Below are positions 43,782 through 53,014 of a stretch of DNA of 64,000 nt, in pieces. Within the stretch, counting starts at the first letter, position 1; each line of letters opens with the position of its first letter. Origin of the DNA: Emticicia fluvialis. Its GTDB lineage: Bacteria; Bacteroidota; Bacteroidia; Cytophagales; Spirosomataceae. The position numbers and the translations under genes were made by a program. The stretch lies in the NCBI RefSeq assembly GCF_024793945.1, contig NZ_JANUSD010000014.1, positions 100,357 through 164,356 on the forward strand, given 5' to 3'. The notes under the pieces are model-generated. The model did no database searches. It was not told where the DNA came from and worked only from the letters and a program-made list of their open reading frames with translations.

Positions 43782-44438
43782 CTATTCTACAGCCAGCCGA
43801 ACCAGCTCTGCAGTGTTTCTAACGTGGGTTTTACGCAAAATATTTGCCCGGTGGTTAGAGACCGTTCTTACGCTCAGGTTGAGTTTTTCTGATATTTCCT
43901 GGCTGCTCAACCCTTCTACTATATAGCTAAGAATTACTTTTTCCTGTTTCGACAACGAATCTACTATCGCTGAGGCCTCTTTCCTTATGGCTGATGCACT
44001 GTTTTTTCGCTCGTTCATCAGTCCATCGATAATCATGGCCGACACAGTAGGGGGGAAGTACTTTTGCCCAGCTGCCACTGTACTAATGGCTTTTAAGATT
44101 TCTTCCTTGCTGGTGTCTTTCAGCAAATAACCCATTGCGCCGTTTTCAACTGCTGATACCATGTACTCCTGATTATTATGCATAGAAAAAATGAGTGGCT
44201 TTACTGTGGGGTATTTCTGCGATATAATCCGGGTCACTTCCAGGCCTGTCATTTTGGGCATAGACAAATCAAGCAGTACTACATCCGGTTTCAGTTCTTT
44301 TATTCCCTCCAGGGCTTCGGTGCCGTCAGAGGCTTCTCCTGCAATTTCAATGTTTTCTTCTTCTTCCAGCAAATTGATAATGCCCCTGCGTACAATCGCG
44401 TGGTCATCAACAACCAACAGTTTAATTTTGTTTAGCAT
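43782..44438 (-). CDS. NarL/FixJ-family response regulator
   Basis: The 218-residue protein has a receiver domain (VVDDHAIVRRGI, phosphoacceptor D57 in VVLLDLSMPKMTG, LLKDTSKEEI) and a LuxR-type helix-turn-helix (about 153-215: LSKQEKVILSYIVEGLSSQEISEKLNLSVRTVSNHRANIL). It overlaps the upstream kinase gene by 17 nt, so the pair is translationally linked. The output gene set is not evident from the window. Confidence 0.94.
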   Translation of the reverse strand: MLNKIKLLVVDDHAIVRRGIINLLEEEENIEIAGEASDGTEALEGIKELKPDVVLLDLSMPKMTGLEVTRIISQKYPTVKPLIFSMHNNQEYMVSAVENGAMGYLLKDTSKEEILKAISTVAAGQKYFPPTVSAMIIDGLMNERKNSASAIRKEASAIVDSLSKQEKVILSYIVEGLSSQEISEKLNLSVRTVSNHRANILRKTHVRNTAELVRLAVE

Positions 44439-45867
44439 ATTGTTTGGGTATTTTTACTATTATTTGGGTTCCTTTGGTTGGTATTGAATGGATTTTTAGC
44501 TGTCCGCCCGACAAATGTACGCGTGTTTGCATATTAGACAGCCCGTTGTTAATGGCAGATTCATTTTTTATACTTTTTGGGTCAAATCCAATTCCGTTAT
44601 CTGTAATTAACAGATCAATTTCGGTCTTGGTTTTGTTGAGCGATATGAACACTTCGGTGGCTTTGGCATGCTTCATTATATTATTGAGAGCCTCCTGTAC
44701 TATTCTGTACAGATTTACTTCTAAATTGCTGTTGAGCCTAAGGTTGTCCAGATTGCTTTCAAAGGTCAGTTTTATTCCGGTACTTCTTGTGGTATTTTCA
44801 GCCAGTAACCTGATAGCAGCACCCAATCCGAAATCAGTCAGTATGGGCGGCATAAGATTGAACGACACCTCGCGGGTTGCGCCAATGGTTTCGTCTATCA
44901 ATTTATTATGCTCTTCAAGTATGCGCTTCTGTTTTTCGTTTGTGGGCAATACATCTTTCAGCCTTTCGCTATTCAGTTTCAGGCCGGTTAACATTTGGCC
45001 GATGCCATCATGCAGCTCTCTTGATAGCCTCCGGCGTTCTTCTTCCTGTCCTTCCAGCAGCGCGCCAGAGCGCACGTTGTCTTCTTTTCTTATCAGTTCA
45101 TATTTTTCGGCCGTTATCTTTACAATATTCTCTTGTGCTTCCAGTAGTTTCTGATTGGCCATACTCAGCTCAAGATTTTTTTGTTGAAGGGCTTCTTCTG
45201 AATCAAGAAGTTTCTTTATAACCTGTTTTATATAATGGGTAAGGGGTCTGAAAATAAGCAGGCCTTCTAAAACCAGTATGCTGATTGTTACAACAAAAAG
45301 CAGTAATTCAATATTTTGTACCCGTTTTACTCTTGCTTCTGCCTCCTGGTCATATTGAAACACAATTTTATCCATCTGGTTCAGGTACAGTCGTTCGTTC
45401 AGAAGTACCTCATCCAGTATTTTATGTTTGTTGGCTGTTTTTTCGTTGCCAATCAGTTCCATTCTGTTTTTTATCAACCTGAAAACCGGGTCAAGTTCCT
45501 GCAGCATGGCAACCGTACTTGCTGAGTTTTTTACGGCTACTTCCTGCGAAAACTGCACGCTGCCTTTCATAAAGCCTTCGTGGCATTTAGTCCAGAGTGT
45601 CAGGGTTTCAGCAAAGTCTTTTTCGTAGTAATGGGCTTCGTCCGAAAAACGGTCGGTACTGGTAAGCAGAATAGCCATTTTAGATAAACGCTGGCTGAGC
45701 ATTCGCTGGCGTCCTGCAATGTTTACTACGTGGGCGTCGTCAAGGGTTTCTTTTAATGAATGCTGAATCAGCATTTGCCCTGTAATTGAAAGAACGGCTA
45801 CGGCTGTCAGAGCAAGTATATAAAATTTTGTCAGACGCTTTGTTACCTGTCGCTCCAGTGTAGACAT
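44422..45867 (-). CDS. NarX-like sensor histidine kinase (PilJ-type sensor, HisKA_3)
   Basis: The 481-residue protein has a first membrane helix (about 13-34), a periplasmic four-helix PilJ/NarX-type sensor whose start NIAGRQRMLSQRLSKMAILL resembles the nitrate-binding P-box of NarX, a second helix (about 186-206), a coiled coil, and a HisKA_3 domain with H286 in EEERRRLSRELHDGIGQML, followed by HATPase (EVNLYRIVQEALNNIMKHA, DNGIGFD, GLSNMQTR). Periplasmic ligand sensing is likely; nitrate or nitrite is possible but the P-box Arg context alone does not prove it. It pairs with the overlapping NarL-like regulator. Confidence 0.9.
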   Translation of the reverse strand: MSTLERQVTKRLTKFYILALTAVAVLSITGQMLIQHSLKETLDDAHVVNIAGRQRMLSQRLSKMAILLTSTDRFSDEAHYYEKDFAETLTLWTKCHEGFMKGSVQFSQEVAVKNSASTVAMLQELDPVFRLIKNRMELIGNEKTANKHKILDEVLLNERLYLNQMDKIVFQYDQEAEARVKRVQNIELLLFVVTISILVLEGLLIFRPLTHYIKQVIKKLLDSEEALQQKNLELSMANQKLLEAQENIVKITAEKYELIRKEDNVRSGALLEGQEEERRRLSRELHDGIGQMLTGLKLNSERLKDVLPTNEKQKRILEEHNKLIDETIGATREVSFNLMPPILTDFGLGAAIRLLAENTTRSTGIKLTFESNLDNLRLNSNLEVNLYRIVQEALNNIMKHAKATEVFISLNKTKTEIDLLITDNGIGFDPKSIKNESAINNGLSNMQTRVHLSGGQLKIHSIPTKGTQIIVKIPKQYAKQN

Positions 45868-46101
45868 TTTAATATTTTATTACTTTTTGAGATTCACCAT
45901 AAAACTAATGCAAAAAAAAGTTTTTTCAGATGTTAATTCACAAATTGAGTTTAGTTTTTATCTATTATTTCCAAAAAAGTTAAACTTCTTAATAGAAATG
46001 GATTGGAATGGCACCTGATTAATAAAAAATCAAGTCGAAACACACCAGTTGTAGTTAGCGTTATATAAAAATCTATTAATGCCGACTTTGAACTGATAAA
46101 A

Positions 46102-47484
46102 ATGATAAGACTGATTTTTATGATAGTGCTCATAGCCGCCCAAGGCTCAACCAGGGCGCAGATACAGCCGGCAGAGGTAAAAGACAGTATAAACAGCAAG
46201 CCTGTAGTAGCAAAGGCATTTGCTGAAAACATCAGCGTGCGTTTGTTTAAAACGCTCAGTCATTTACCTGTTCGTATTGTTTACGATAGCCTCAATGCCG
46301 TTTTATATACCTGCAACACAGACGGCAACGTGTTCAGGATTCCGATTATTAATGGTACCGCAGGCGACGAAACGGTCTTTATTAATTCAGACGAACACAA
46401 GATTAATTACCTTCAGGGAATGGTGTTTTTTGAAAATACATTAATTCTGGTAGGCAATAATAACGATTCAGAAAGCTCGGTGGGTTATGGCCTGGTAGAA
46501 AAATGTACTATCAGGCCGGATGGCTCAAAAGATTGGATTACCATGCTGGTAACAGAGGCTTACCCGTCTTCCGGTACTTTGTATGACCACGCCTTTGCCG
46601 GGGTGTGTTTGTCACCAGCTAAAGACTCATTGTATATTGCCAGCGGCTCAAGAACCGACCACGGAGAAATAAAAGACGCAGGCATATATACCGGACTGAG
46701 GGAGGTGCCGCTTACTGCCAAAATTTTCAGAATCCCGGTCAATGCTGTTAATGTATATCTACCCAATAATGACGAGGCCTTATATGCCAGTGGGTATGTT
46801 TTTGCCAGCGGCGTAAGAAATGAATTCGACATGGCCTTTGCTGGTAACGGGCATTTGTTTGGGGTAGAGAACTCTGGCGATAGAGATGACCCCGAAGAAC
46901 TGAACTGGCTTCGGCACCATCATCATTATGGGTTTCCTTGGAGGATGGGTGGAAATGATACCCCAATGCAGTTTGCTGGTTTCAGGCCTGAAAAAGATAA
47001 GCTGATACCCGCAGATGCGCTAAAAAGAAATATTTTTTATAATGACGCGGCGTATCCGCAAAGACCCGGTAATGTTTTTTTTACAGAGCCTGTAAAAAAT
47101 CTGGGCCCGGATGCTAACTGGTTACGGGACCCGACCAGCGGAAAAATGTACCAGTGTGCCTCAATCACTACTTTTACGGGTCATCGGTCTCCGGTGGGTT
47201 TGGTTTTTGATGTTGATAGCTCTTTTAAAGCGCCTTTTAAGGGTGCCGGTTTTGTATTGGCGTATTCACCCGAGGAGGCAATTGGTGGATATAGCCCAGA
47301 ACAGGACAGAGGCGGCGATTTGTGTTGGTTACAATTAATTTTTAACACCGCAGACAATAATTACCTGGTAAAGACCACCCGGCTGGTAAGCGGTTTTTTT
47401 AAGCTGACAGACGCAGAAAAAGTAGGAAATGAATTGTTTATTACCGACCTTACAGGGAAAGTGTGGAGAGTTGCATTTCGCTGA
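46102..47484 (+). CDS. Secreted PQQ-type glucose/sorbosone dehydrogenase-family protein
   Basis: The 460-residue protein has a signal peptide ending near TRAQ and a six-bladed propeller of the soluble glucose/sorbosone dehydrogenase (GSDH) type: LQGMVFFENTLILVGNN, DHAFAGVCLSPAKDSLYIASG, YASGVRNEFDMAF, GVENSGDRDDPEELN and HHHHYGFPW. The PEELNWL and HHYGFP segments match the PQQ-contact region of the family. It differs from the larger quinoprotein at 21875 by lacking a cytochrome domain. Substrate and electron acceptor are unknown; without PQQ synthesis genes nearby the cofactor must come from elsewhere or the environment. Confidence 0.85.
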   Translation: MIRLIFMIVLIAAQGSTRAQIQPAEVKDSINSKPVVAKAFAENISVRLFKTLSHLPVRIVYDSLNAVLYTCNTDGNVFRIPIINGTAGDETVFINSDEHKINYLQGMVFFENTLILVGNNNDSESSVGYGLVEKCTIRPDGSKDWITMLVTEAYPSSGTLYDHAFAGVCLSPAKDSLYIASGSRTDHGEIKDAGIYTGLREVPLTAKIFRIPVNAVNVYLPNNDEALYASGYVFASGVRNEFDMAFAGNGHLFGVENSGDRDDPEELNWLRHHHHYGFPWRMGGNDTPMQFAGFRPEKDKLIPADALKRNIFYNDAAYPQRPGNVFFTEPVKNLGPDANWLRDPTSGKMYQCASITTFTGHRSPVGLVFDVDSSFKAPFKGAGFVLAYSPEEAIGGYSPEQDRGGDLCWLQLIFNTADNNYLVKTTRLVSGFFKLTDAEKVGNELFITDLTGKVWRVAFR

Positions 47485-47700
47485 TTATCAGTTAATTGAA
47501 GGCCTGTCTTGTTGCTATTAAACTTTAATAAGCATACTGCCTGCGGGCAATAGGGTAATTGAAAAATAACAGGTAACAAATGCTGCTTGTTTTACGTTAT
47601 TAAATGGCAGCAGTACATGCCGGCGTGGCTGGGAATGTGCCGGGGTCTTAAATCGGAATTAATTTTGGTGGGTGATTGTACCACATCTGTAAAAACAAAT

Positions 47701-47708
47701 TACATTTG
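47701..47708 (+). promoter_or_regulatory. -7 element (TACATTTG) for the DUF4834-DoxX-HDAC genes
   Basis: Exact TAnnTTTG match with TTG 22 nt upstream, slightly longer than ideal. The leader to 47758 would be about 43 nt. Confidence 0.45.
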
Positions 47709-47757
47709 TATTGTATTCAGTTTAATTATTAAAATTTCCTGTCCGGAAACCAAGGTC

Positions 47758-47994
47758 ATGTTTAAATACATTCTGATTTTTATTCTTCTGATAGTTTTTG
47801 TACCTGTATTCAGAAACTTTCTTTTTGAACTACTGGTGGGCAAACAAATTGCCAAGGAGCAAAAACGCTACAATGATATTATGGAGAAACAACGCGGAAA
47901 AGAGGGGGACGTAAAAGTAAAGCAAACGCCGCCAGCCGCTAAAAAGGGTGGCTACGAAGGTGGCCAGTATGTAGATTATGAAGAAATTAAATAG
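47758..47994 (+). CDS. DUF4834-family small membrane protein
   Basis: The ATG at 47758 gives 78 residues; a longer frame starts upstream but its extra sequence would precede the promoter. One membrane helix (FKYILIFILLIVFVPVF) is followed by a charged tail that ends EGGQYVDYEEIK. The tyrosine- and acid-rich GxYVD(Y/F)EE(I/V)x ending is typical of DUF4834, a small family confined to Bacteroidota. Its role is unknown. The DoxX gene starts 6 nt after its stop. Confidence 0.8.
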   Translation: MFKYILIFILLIVFVPVFRNFLFELLVGKQIAKEQKRYNDIMEKQRGKEGDVKVKQTPPAAKKGGYEGGQYVDYEEIK

Positions 47995-48000
47995 TTAAAT

Positions 48001-48411
48001 ATGCTTAGAAATTTTGTTACCCCTTTAGACCTGAACCGCCAGGTTAGTTTTGCTATCCTATTATTAAGAGTTGTATTTGCCGGTTTTCTGCTTACGCACG
48101 GTTATGGTAAATTACAGAGTTTCATCAATGGCGACCACGACTTCCCTGATCCACTGCACGTTTCTCCGGTTGTGTCGCAGGCACTTACTATATTCGCCGA
48201 GTTTTTCTGTTCTATACTCATTCTTCTGGGCTTGCTTACGCGCCCGGCCGCAGTTATTCTGGTAGTTTGTATGGCAGTTATTGCGTTTGTGGTTCACGGC
48301 CCAGACCCCATCGGCGATAAAGAACATGGTATTTTGTTTCTGGTTGGGTTTCTGGTAATTTTATTGACTGGCCCCGGCAGATATTCAGTAGACTTCCGCT
48401 TGTTCAGATAA
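48001..48411 (+). CDS. DoxX-family membrane protein
   Basis: The 136-residue protein has four predicted helices. The segment LLLRVVFAGFLLTHGYGKLQSF with a following acidic loop, then FAEFFCSILILLGLLTRPAAVIL, is the standard DoxX/DUF6041-like pattern. DoxX-like proteins are linked to thiosulfate:quinone oxidoreduction in archaea and to membrane redox stress elsewhere; in Bacteroidota they are mostly uncharacterised. It lies between the DUF4834 and HDAC-like genes with intergenic gaps of about 6 nt, so the three probably share one transcript. Confidence 0.88.
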   Translation: MLRNFVTPLDLNRQVSFAILLLRVVFAGFLLTHGYGKLQSFINGDHDFPDPLHVSPVVSQALTIFAEFFCSILILLGLLTRPAAVILVVCMAVIAFVVHGPDPIGDKEHGILFLVGFLVILLTGPGRYSVDFRLFR

Positions 48412-48416
48412 TAGCT

Positions 48417-49319
48417 GTGATTAAAATCGCCTACGATTCTATTTATACACACCCGCTACCGGAAGGCCATCGTTTTCCGATGATGAAATATGAGCTTATA
48501 CACGAGCAGTTGCTGTATGAAGGAACCTGCACGGCTGAAAATTTCTTTTCTCCTGCTTCTGTAGACCCTGAATGGGTGCTGGGCGTGCATAACAAACAGT
48601 ATTTTGATGACCTGCTTAACCTCAGGATTGATGCGCGCATGGAACGCCGCATTGGTTTTCCGGTTACTGAAAGGCTCGTTCAGCGTGAACTGATAATTAC
48701 CCAGGGAACCATTGATTGCTGTCAGTATGCGTTTGAATATGGAGTTTCAATGAACATTGCCGGAGGTACGCACCATGCGTATGCCGACAGGGGAGAGGGA
48801 TTCTGCCTGCTGAACGATGTGGCTGTAGCAGCACATTATCTACTTGCCAGTCAACTGACGAAGCAGATTCTGGTGGTAGACCTCGATGTGCATCAGGGCA
48901 ATGGAACGGCTGTTATATTTGAGAATGAGCCACGGGTTTTTACTTTCTCTATGCACGGCAAAGAGAATTATCCGCTGAAAAAAGAACGTTCTGACCTTGA
49001 TATTGAATTGCCCACCTATTGCGAAGACAGCCATTACCTGAATCTTCTTTTCGATACCCTGCCCCGATTGATAGAAGAGGTAAAACCACAGTTTATCTTT
49101 TACATTTCTGGTGTTGATATTCTGGCTTCTGACAAACTGGGCAAATTGAAGGTTTCTATGGAAGGTTGCGCCCGCCGCGATGCCTTTGTGTTTGAGCAGG
49201 CCAGGCAACATAATATTCCGGTTGTGGTTTCGATGGGAGGAGGGTATTCGCCACGCATTGCCGATATTATTGAGGCACACTGTAATACTTTCAGGCTGGC
49301 TGAAAAAATGTTTTTTTAG
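48417..49319 (+). CDS. Histone-deacetylase-family (AcuC-like) amidohydrolase
   Basis: The start codon is GTG, 6 nt after the DoxX stop. The 300-residue protein has the class II/IV bacterial HDAC pattern: GGTHHAYADRGEGFCLLND (the paired His of the charge relay), VVDLDVHQGNGTA (zinc-binding Asp and His) and FYISGVDILASDKLG (third zinc ligand Asp). SMGGGYSPR near the end is also conserved. The enzyme should remove acetyl groups from small molecules, polyamines or lysine side chains of proteins. No acetyltransferase partner is seen nearby. Confidence 0.93.
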   Translation: MIKIAYDSIYTHPLPEGHRFPMMKYELIHEQLLYEGTCTAENFFSPASVDPEWVLGVHNKQYFDDLLNLRIDARMERRIGFPVTERLVQRELIITQGTIDCCQYAFEYGVSMNIAGGTHHAYADRGEGFCLLNDVAVAAHYLLASQLTKQILVVDLDVHQGNGTAVIFENEPRVFTFSMHGKENYPLKKERSDLDIELPTYCEDSHYLNLLFDTLPRLIEEVKPQFIFYISGVDILASDKLGKLKVSMEGCARRDAFVFEQARQHNIPVVVSMGGGYSPRIADIIEAHCNTFRLAEKMFF

Positions 49320-49362
49320 CTTACATTTACTATAATTTCATTTACCCTCTGGTAATTAAAAC

Positions 49363-49381
49363 CCCGGACTACCAGTCCGGG
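49363..49381. promoter_or_regulatory. Perfect GC-rich hairpin just upstream of deoC
   Basis: An 8-bp perfect stem (CCCGGACT arm) with a 3-nt loop ends 11 nt before the deoC start codon. It may terminate the HDAC transcript weakly, or shield the deoC initiation region as a translational control element. Confidence 0.45.
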
Positions 49382-49392
49382 ATACGCATATA

Positions 49393-50064
49393 ATGAATAA
49401 CCTTGCCCAGTACATAGACCATACCTTACTGAAACCCACCGCTACCGAAATGGATTTCAGGAAGCTGTGTGAAGAAATTTATCAGAACCAATTTTATGCG
49501 GCCTGCGTGCCTCCGCATTATGTATCTTTTGTGAAAGACATACTGGTTTACAGCGAGGCTAAGGTTTGTACGGTAATAGGTTTCCCGTTAGGCTATAACA
49601 CAACAGCTACCAAGTTGGCTGAAGCAGAAAAAGCGCTGGCTGACGGAGCCGACGAACTGGATATGGTCATGAACATCAATGCCTTTAAGTCGATGGCCTA
49701 TATCACGGTAAAAGAAGAGATTAAGGCATTGGCAGAGCTGGCGCATAGCCGCGACGCTGTGTTGAAAGTAATTATAGAAACAGCGTATCTGGACAATTTT
49801 GATTTGAGCATTGCCTGTGAAATATGTGAAGAAGCCGGTGCTGATTTCGTAAAGACCTCCACAGGGTTTGCCCCCAAAGGCGCAGATTTGGAGCAGGTAA
49901 AAATCATGAGACAGATATTGCCCGAAAACGTGAAAATAAAGGCATCAGGCGGTTTACAAACTTATGAACAAGCCATAGCCTTCGTAGAAGCAGGCGCTGC
50001 AAGATTAGGAACATCATCAGGTGTTGCTATTCTGAAGGGATTAGAGGGAGTGGGAGGGTATTGA
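49393..50064 (+). CDS. deoC: Deoxyribose-phosphate aldolase
   Basis: The 223-residue protein is a class I aldolase of the DeoC family: YIDHTLLKPTAT at the N-terminus, VIGFPLGYNTTATK, GADELDMVMNINAFKS, VKTSTGFAPKGA with the Schiff-base Lys, and IKASGGLQTYEQA with the second catalytic Lys. It cleaves 2-deoxyribose-5-phosphate to glyceraldehyde-3-phosphate and acetaldehyde in deoxynucleoside salvage. Length is standard. No phosphopentomutase or nucleoside phosphorylase gene lies beside it here. Confidence 0.97.
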   Translation: MNNLAQYIDHTLLKPTATEMDFRKLCEEIYQNQFYAACVPPHYVSFVKDILVYSEAKVCTVIGFPLGYNTTATKLAEAEKALADGADELDMVMNINAFKSMAYITVKEEIKALAELAHSRDAVLKVIIETAYLDNFDLSIACEICEEAGADFVKTSTGFAPKGADLEQVKIMRQILPENVKIKASGGLQTYEQAIAFVEAGAARLGTSSGVAILKGLEGVGGY

Positions 50065-50178
50065 AGAATGAATGCTACTGGAACCGGAAAATAAATTTTT
50101 AGCCTTCGTACATCATCAATTTCAGAAATGTAGTATTTTAGTGAAAGCAAATAGTGCTGACTCTTATCTGATTGTTAT

Positions 50179-50496
50179 ATGTTCAACCAGGAAGTTATAG
50201 CCCAGATTAAAAAATTTAAACGTGGTGCTACTTATAATGAAGTAAAAGCGGAATTAAAAGAAGCATATACTGACACTGATACGGTGCTGATTGTTACGCA
50301 GGCTTTTAAAGAATATAATCGGGGCAAGGCTAACAGATTTATTCTCTATGCCATTGCAGTCGTCATTTTCACTGGATTATATGTCCTATTTTATGAGCAA
50401 TTAAAGCCTATTAGATGGATAATGGTAGGCGTTATTAGCGTCGTGGCTTTAGCACAAGGTATATATCTGAAATATAAATACAGAAAGAAGAAGTAG
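50179..50496 (+). CDS. Small protein with two C-terminal membrane helices
   Basis: The 105-residue protein has a soluble N-terminal helical part (IAQIKKFKRGATYNEVKAELKEAYTDTDTVL contains a predicted helix-turn pattern) and two membrane helices (about 55-71 and 80-97), ending in a basic tail KYKYRKKK. I recognise no family. It stands alone between deoC and the convergent ctlX gene. Frame quality (ATG start, no rare stretches, conserved-looking amphipathic helix) argues that it is real. Confidence 0.65.
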   Translation: MFNQEVIAQIKKFKRGATYNEVKAELKEAYTDTDTVLIVTQAFKEYNRGKANRFILYAIAVVIFTGLYVLFYEQLKPIRWIMVGVISVVALAQGIYLKYKYRKKK

Positions 50497-50516
50497 ATAG
50501 AATTAAATCTCAAATC

Positions 50517-51449
50517 TTACTTCTCCGGCAAATGCACTTCAGCCATCATGCAGCGGGCCGAGCCTCCACCGCAGGTTTCTATAGTGTTTAAGTCAAAATC
50601 TAGTATATCGGCGTATTCACTTAATTGGTTTTTCTGTGCTTGCGTGAGAGACTCACAGGCTTTGGTAGACATTACCAGAAAACGATGCTCTTTCTGATTT
50701 AGCACAAACAACATATTGCCAGCAAAGGCATTCATCTGCTCAAGCGTAATCTCAATTACATTTTTGCCTGTGCTTTCAAGGCTTTCTTTTACCATCAGTC
50801 GCTCGTCAAGGTCTTTAATGGCTTGCAGGCAAATCACGGCAAAGTTATCACCGATGCACATCATTACATTAGTATGGTAAATCTCTTTATCGTTTGCATC
50901 TACGGCACCAAACTTCACAATCTTGTAGCCATTCATTTGTTTTTCCCAGGCTGCTAAGACCTCTTCGTTGGTACGCGGTGAAATACAGGCATAAGCAATG
51001 CGGTGCATGCGGTCTAGCACCAGGCTGCCGGTTCCTTCCAGAAACTTACCCTCATGCTCAAAGTGGGTTAAATCTATAATTGTCTCAACATGGTATTTGG
51101 CACTCAAATCATCAATAATATCAGGTCTTCGCTCTAATCGGCGGTTTTCTGCCTGCATGGGGTACAGGCACACCTTACCGCTATGGTGAAACGATACCCA
51201 GTTATTCGGGAAAATACTATCAGGGGTAAAAGGCTGAGGGGTATCTTCGTACACCATCACATTCACGCCAATGGCACGCAAACGGCTTACCATTGCATCA
51301 AATTCTTTCAGTGCGTTTTCTTGTGTTAAAGCCAAATCTAACGCCTGTGTGTCGGTATCCTGAAAAGCATTACTTTCGGCAGTTTGCAGATTAAAAGCAA
51401 AGTTGACAGGGCGAATCATCAATATGTTTGAAGTTGCTTGCGCTTGCAT
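50517..51449 (-). CDS. ctlX: CtlX-type citrulline-related hydrolase (amidinotransferase superfamily)
   Basis: The 310-residue protein belongs to the guanidino-group-modifying (PF19420/amidinotransferase) fold. It carries MIRPVNFAFN, FTPDSIFPNNWVSFH with catalytic-site Asp and neighbouring residues, MHRIAYACISPRTNEE, and the C-terminal GGGSARCMMAEVHLP that supplies the nucleophilic Cys. This pattern and length match the CtlX proteins of Bacteroidota and Francisella, named for citrulline utilisation. The precise reaction in Bacteroidota is not well settled. It is a single-gene unit; the aminotransferase gene lies upstream on the same strand across a repeat-rich gap. Confidence 0.88.
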   Translation of the reverse strand: MQAQATSNILMIRPVNFAFNLQTAESNAFQDTDTQALDLALTQENALKEFDAMVSRLRAIGVNVMVYEDTPQPFTPDSIFPNNWVSFHHSGKVCLYPMQAENRRLERRPDIIDDLSAKYHVETIIDLTHFEHEGKFLEGTGSLVLDRMHRIAYACISPRTNEEVLAAWEKQMNGYKIVKFGAVDANDKEIYHTNVMMCIGDNFAVICLQAIKDLDERLMVKESLESTGKNVIEITLEQMNAFAGNMLFVLNQKEHRFLVMSTKACESLTQAQKNQLSEYADILDFDLNTIETCGGGSARCMMAEVHLPEK

Positions 51450-51707
51450 AGTAAGTTTATTGAGTGAATTGGTAAATGAGTGATTAATTAATTACGAATG
51501 GTGAATTGCGAATTAGTGAATAGTGAAGCATAGCGACCAATTACGTGCATCAGAATTTCTTTTGCCCTTCGGCACAAATATTGAATCAATTCAAATGGTG
51601 CAAGCTCAGGATAACGTTCATAATCATTCACCATTCGCTAATTCATTATTCGCGATTACCATCACCGCAGCGGCAATCACTCATTCACTAAATCACTCAA
51701 TAGGTTT
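51450..51707. repeat. Intergenic inverted, low-complexity repeat region
   Basis: This 258-bp gap contains variants of GTGAATTAGTGAAT and ATTGAGTGAATNNGTRAATGAGTGATT. The copy near 51457-51490 is matched in inverted orientation near 51665-51705, each end beginning close to a neighbouring gene. Similar AT-rich strings of ATTCACTAATTC type are common between genes in Bacteroidota. No gene is supported here. Confidence 0.6.
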
Positions 51708-52949
51708 TCACGCCAGTTCCAGTTCTTCCAGTTTTACTCGGTGGCCTTCCAGAAAAAGTCTGATTCGGTTAGAGGCTGTTTCCAGTTCTTCTGCTGAGGG
51801 CAGAAACACAATCCGGAAGTGGTCGCCTTTGCTATAATTGAATCCGGTACCAGACACCACCAGCACTTTTTGTTCTGACAGCAGGTCGAAAACAAACTGT
51901 TCGTCGTCTTTCAGTGTAAATTTCTTCAGGTCAATTTTCGGGAACAGATACAAAGCCCCTTTGGGTTTTACACAAGTAATGCCCGGAATATCAGTAATGC
52001 GGTAATGAATCAAATCGCGTTGTTTACACAGGCGGCCTTCAGGCGCAACGAGGTCGTTGATACTCTGGTAACCACCCAGTGCAGTTTGTATGGCATATTG
52101 TGTAGGCACATTGGCGCACAAACGCATACTGGCCAGCAGATTAAAGCCCTCTACAAAAGATTTTGCCTTTTGTACAGCACCGCTCAGAATCACCCAGCCA
52201 CCACGGAAACCCGCCGCACGATAGTTTTTAGACAAGCCTCCGTAGGTCATAATAAATACGTCGTCGGTCAGGGTAGCAATTGGTATATGCTTGTTGCCGT
52301 CGTAGAGTATTTTATCATAAATCTCGTCTGAGAAGATAATCAGGTTATGCTCAGCAGCCAGTTTTACAATGCCTTCCAGCACTTCGCGGCTATATACGGC
52401 ACCAGTAGGGTTATTCGGGTTTATAATAACAATACCTTTGGTTTTGCGGGTTATTTTACGCCTCATATCTTCCAGATCCGGGTTCCAGTCAGACTCTTCG
52501 TCACAAACATAATGCACCGGCTTGCCGCCTGATAGCGCCACTGAAGTGGTCCACAACGGATAGTCGGGCGATGGGATAAGGATTTCATCTCCCTCGTTAA
52601 GCAATGCCTGCATGGTCATCACAATCAGCTCGCTAACGCCGTTGCCAATAAAGATGTCGTCAATGGTTACACCATGTATACCAATCTGCTGTGTGTAGTG
52701 CATAATGGCCTTACGTGCCGGAAAAATACCCAGATGATGCGAATACCCCTGTGCATTGCGGATATTCATGATCATATCGTGCACAATTTCGTCGGGTACA
52801 TCAAAGCCGAAAGGCGCCGGGTTACCGATGTTCAGATTAATGATTTTTTGCCCCAGGGCTTCCAGTTGCTGTGCTTTATCAAACACAGGGCCACGGATGG
52901 CATAACTCAGGTTATTAAGACGGTTACTTTTATTGATTTGTTGCGACAT
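51708..52949 (-). CDS. Class I PLP-dependent aminotransferase, AlaA-like
   Basis: The 413-residue protein has the fold-type I aminotransferase motifs: LNIGNPAPFGFDVP, NPNNPTGAVYSREVLE (PLP-binding Asn), FSDEIYDKILYDG (Asp and Tyr contacting PLP) and TYGGLSKNYRAAGFRGGW with the Schiff-base Lys. The FGFDVPDEIVHDMIMNIRNAQGY-type N-terminus and YSHHLGIFPARKAI are typical of the AlaA alanine/glutamate transaminase branch. It interconverts pyruvate and alanine or related pairs. A -7 promoter element lies 24 nt upstream of its start. Confidence 0.9.
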   Translation of the reverse strand: MSQQINKSNRLNNLSYAIRGPVFDKAQQLEALGQKIINLNIGNPAPFGFDVPDEIVHDMIMNIRNAQGYSHHLGIFPARKAIMHYTQQIGIHGVTIDDIFIGNGVSELIVMTMQALLNEGDEILIPSPDYPLWTTSVALSGGKPVHYVCDEESDWNPDLEDMRRKITRKTKGIVIINPNNPTGAVYSREVLEGIVKLAAEHNLIIFSDEIYDKILYDGNKHIPIATLTDDVFIMTYGGLSKNYRAAGFRGGWVILSGAVQKAKSFVEGFNLLASMRLCANVPTQYAIQTALGGYQSINDLVAPEGRLCKQRDLIHYRITDIPGITCVKPKGALYLFPKIDLKKFTLKDDEQFVFDLLSEQKVLVVSGTGFNYSKGDHFRIVFLPSAEELETASNRIRLFLEGHRVKLEELELA

Positions 52950-52972
52950 ACTTGCGGGCGATAAATACTACA

Positions 52973-52980
52973 CAAAAATA
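52973..52980 (-). promoter_or_regulatory. -7 element (TATTTTTG) upstream of the aminotransferase
   Basis: Exact TAnnTTTG match on the minus strand giving a leader of roughly 15-20 nt. The -33 position is not conserved. Confidence 0.45.
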
Positions 52981-53014
52981 TAGAAAATTTGTGCGTATGG
53001 AAGTTAATTGTAAT

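Noticed and set aside
45868..46101. Search for promoters in the divergent gap between the NarX-like and sugar-dehydrogenase genes
   Set aside because: AT-rich with several TTTT tracts but no acceptable -33/-7 pair on either strand.
51523..51837. Plus-strand 104-codon frame
   Set aside because: It spans the repeat-rich gap and the antisense of the aminotransferase gene, with serine-rich low-complexity sequence; no gene-like features.
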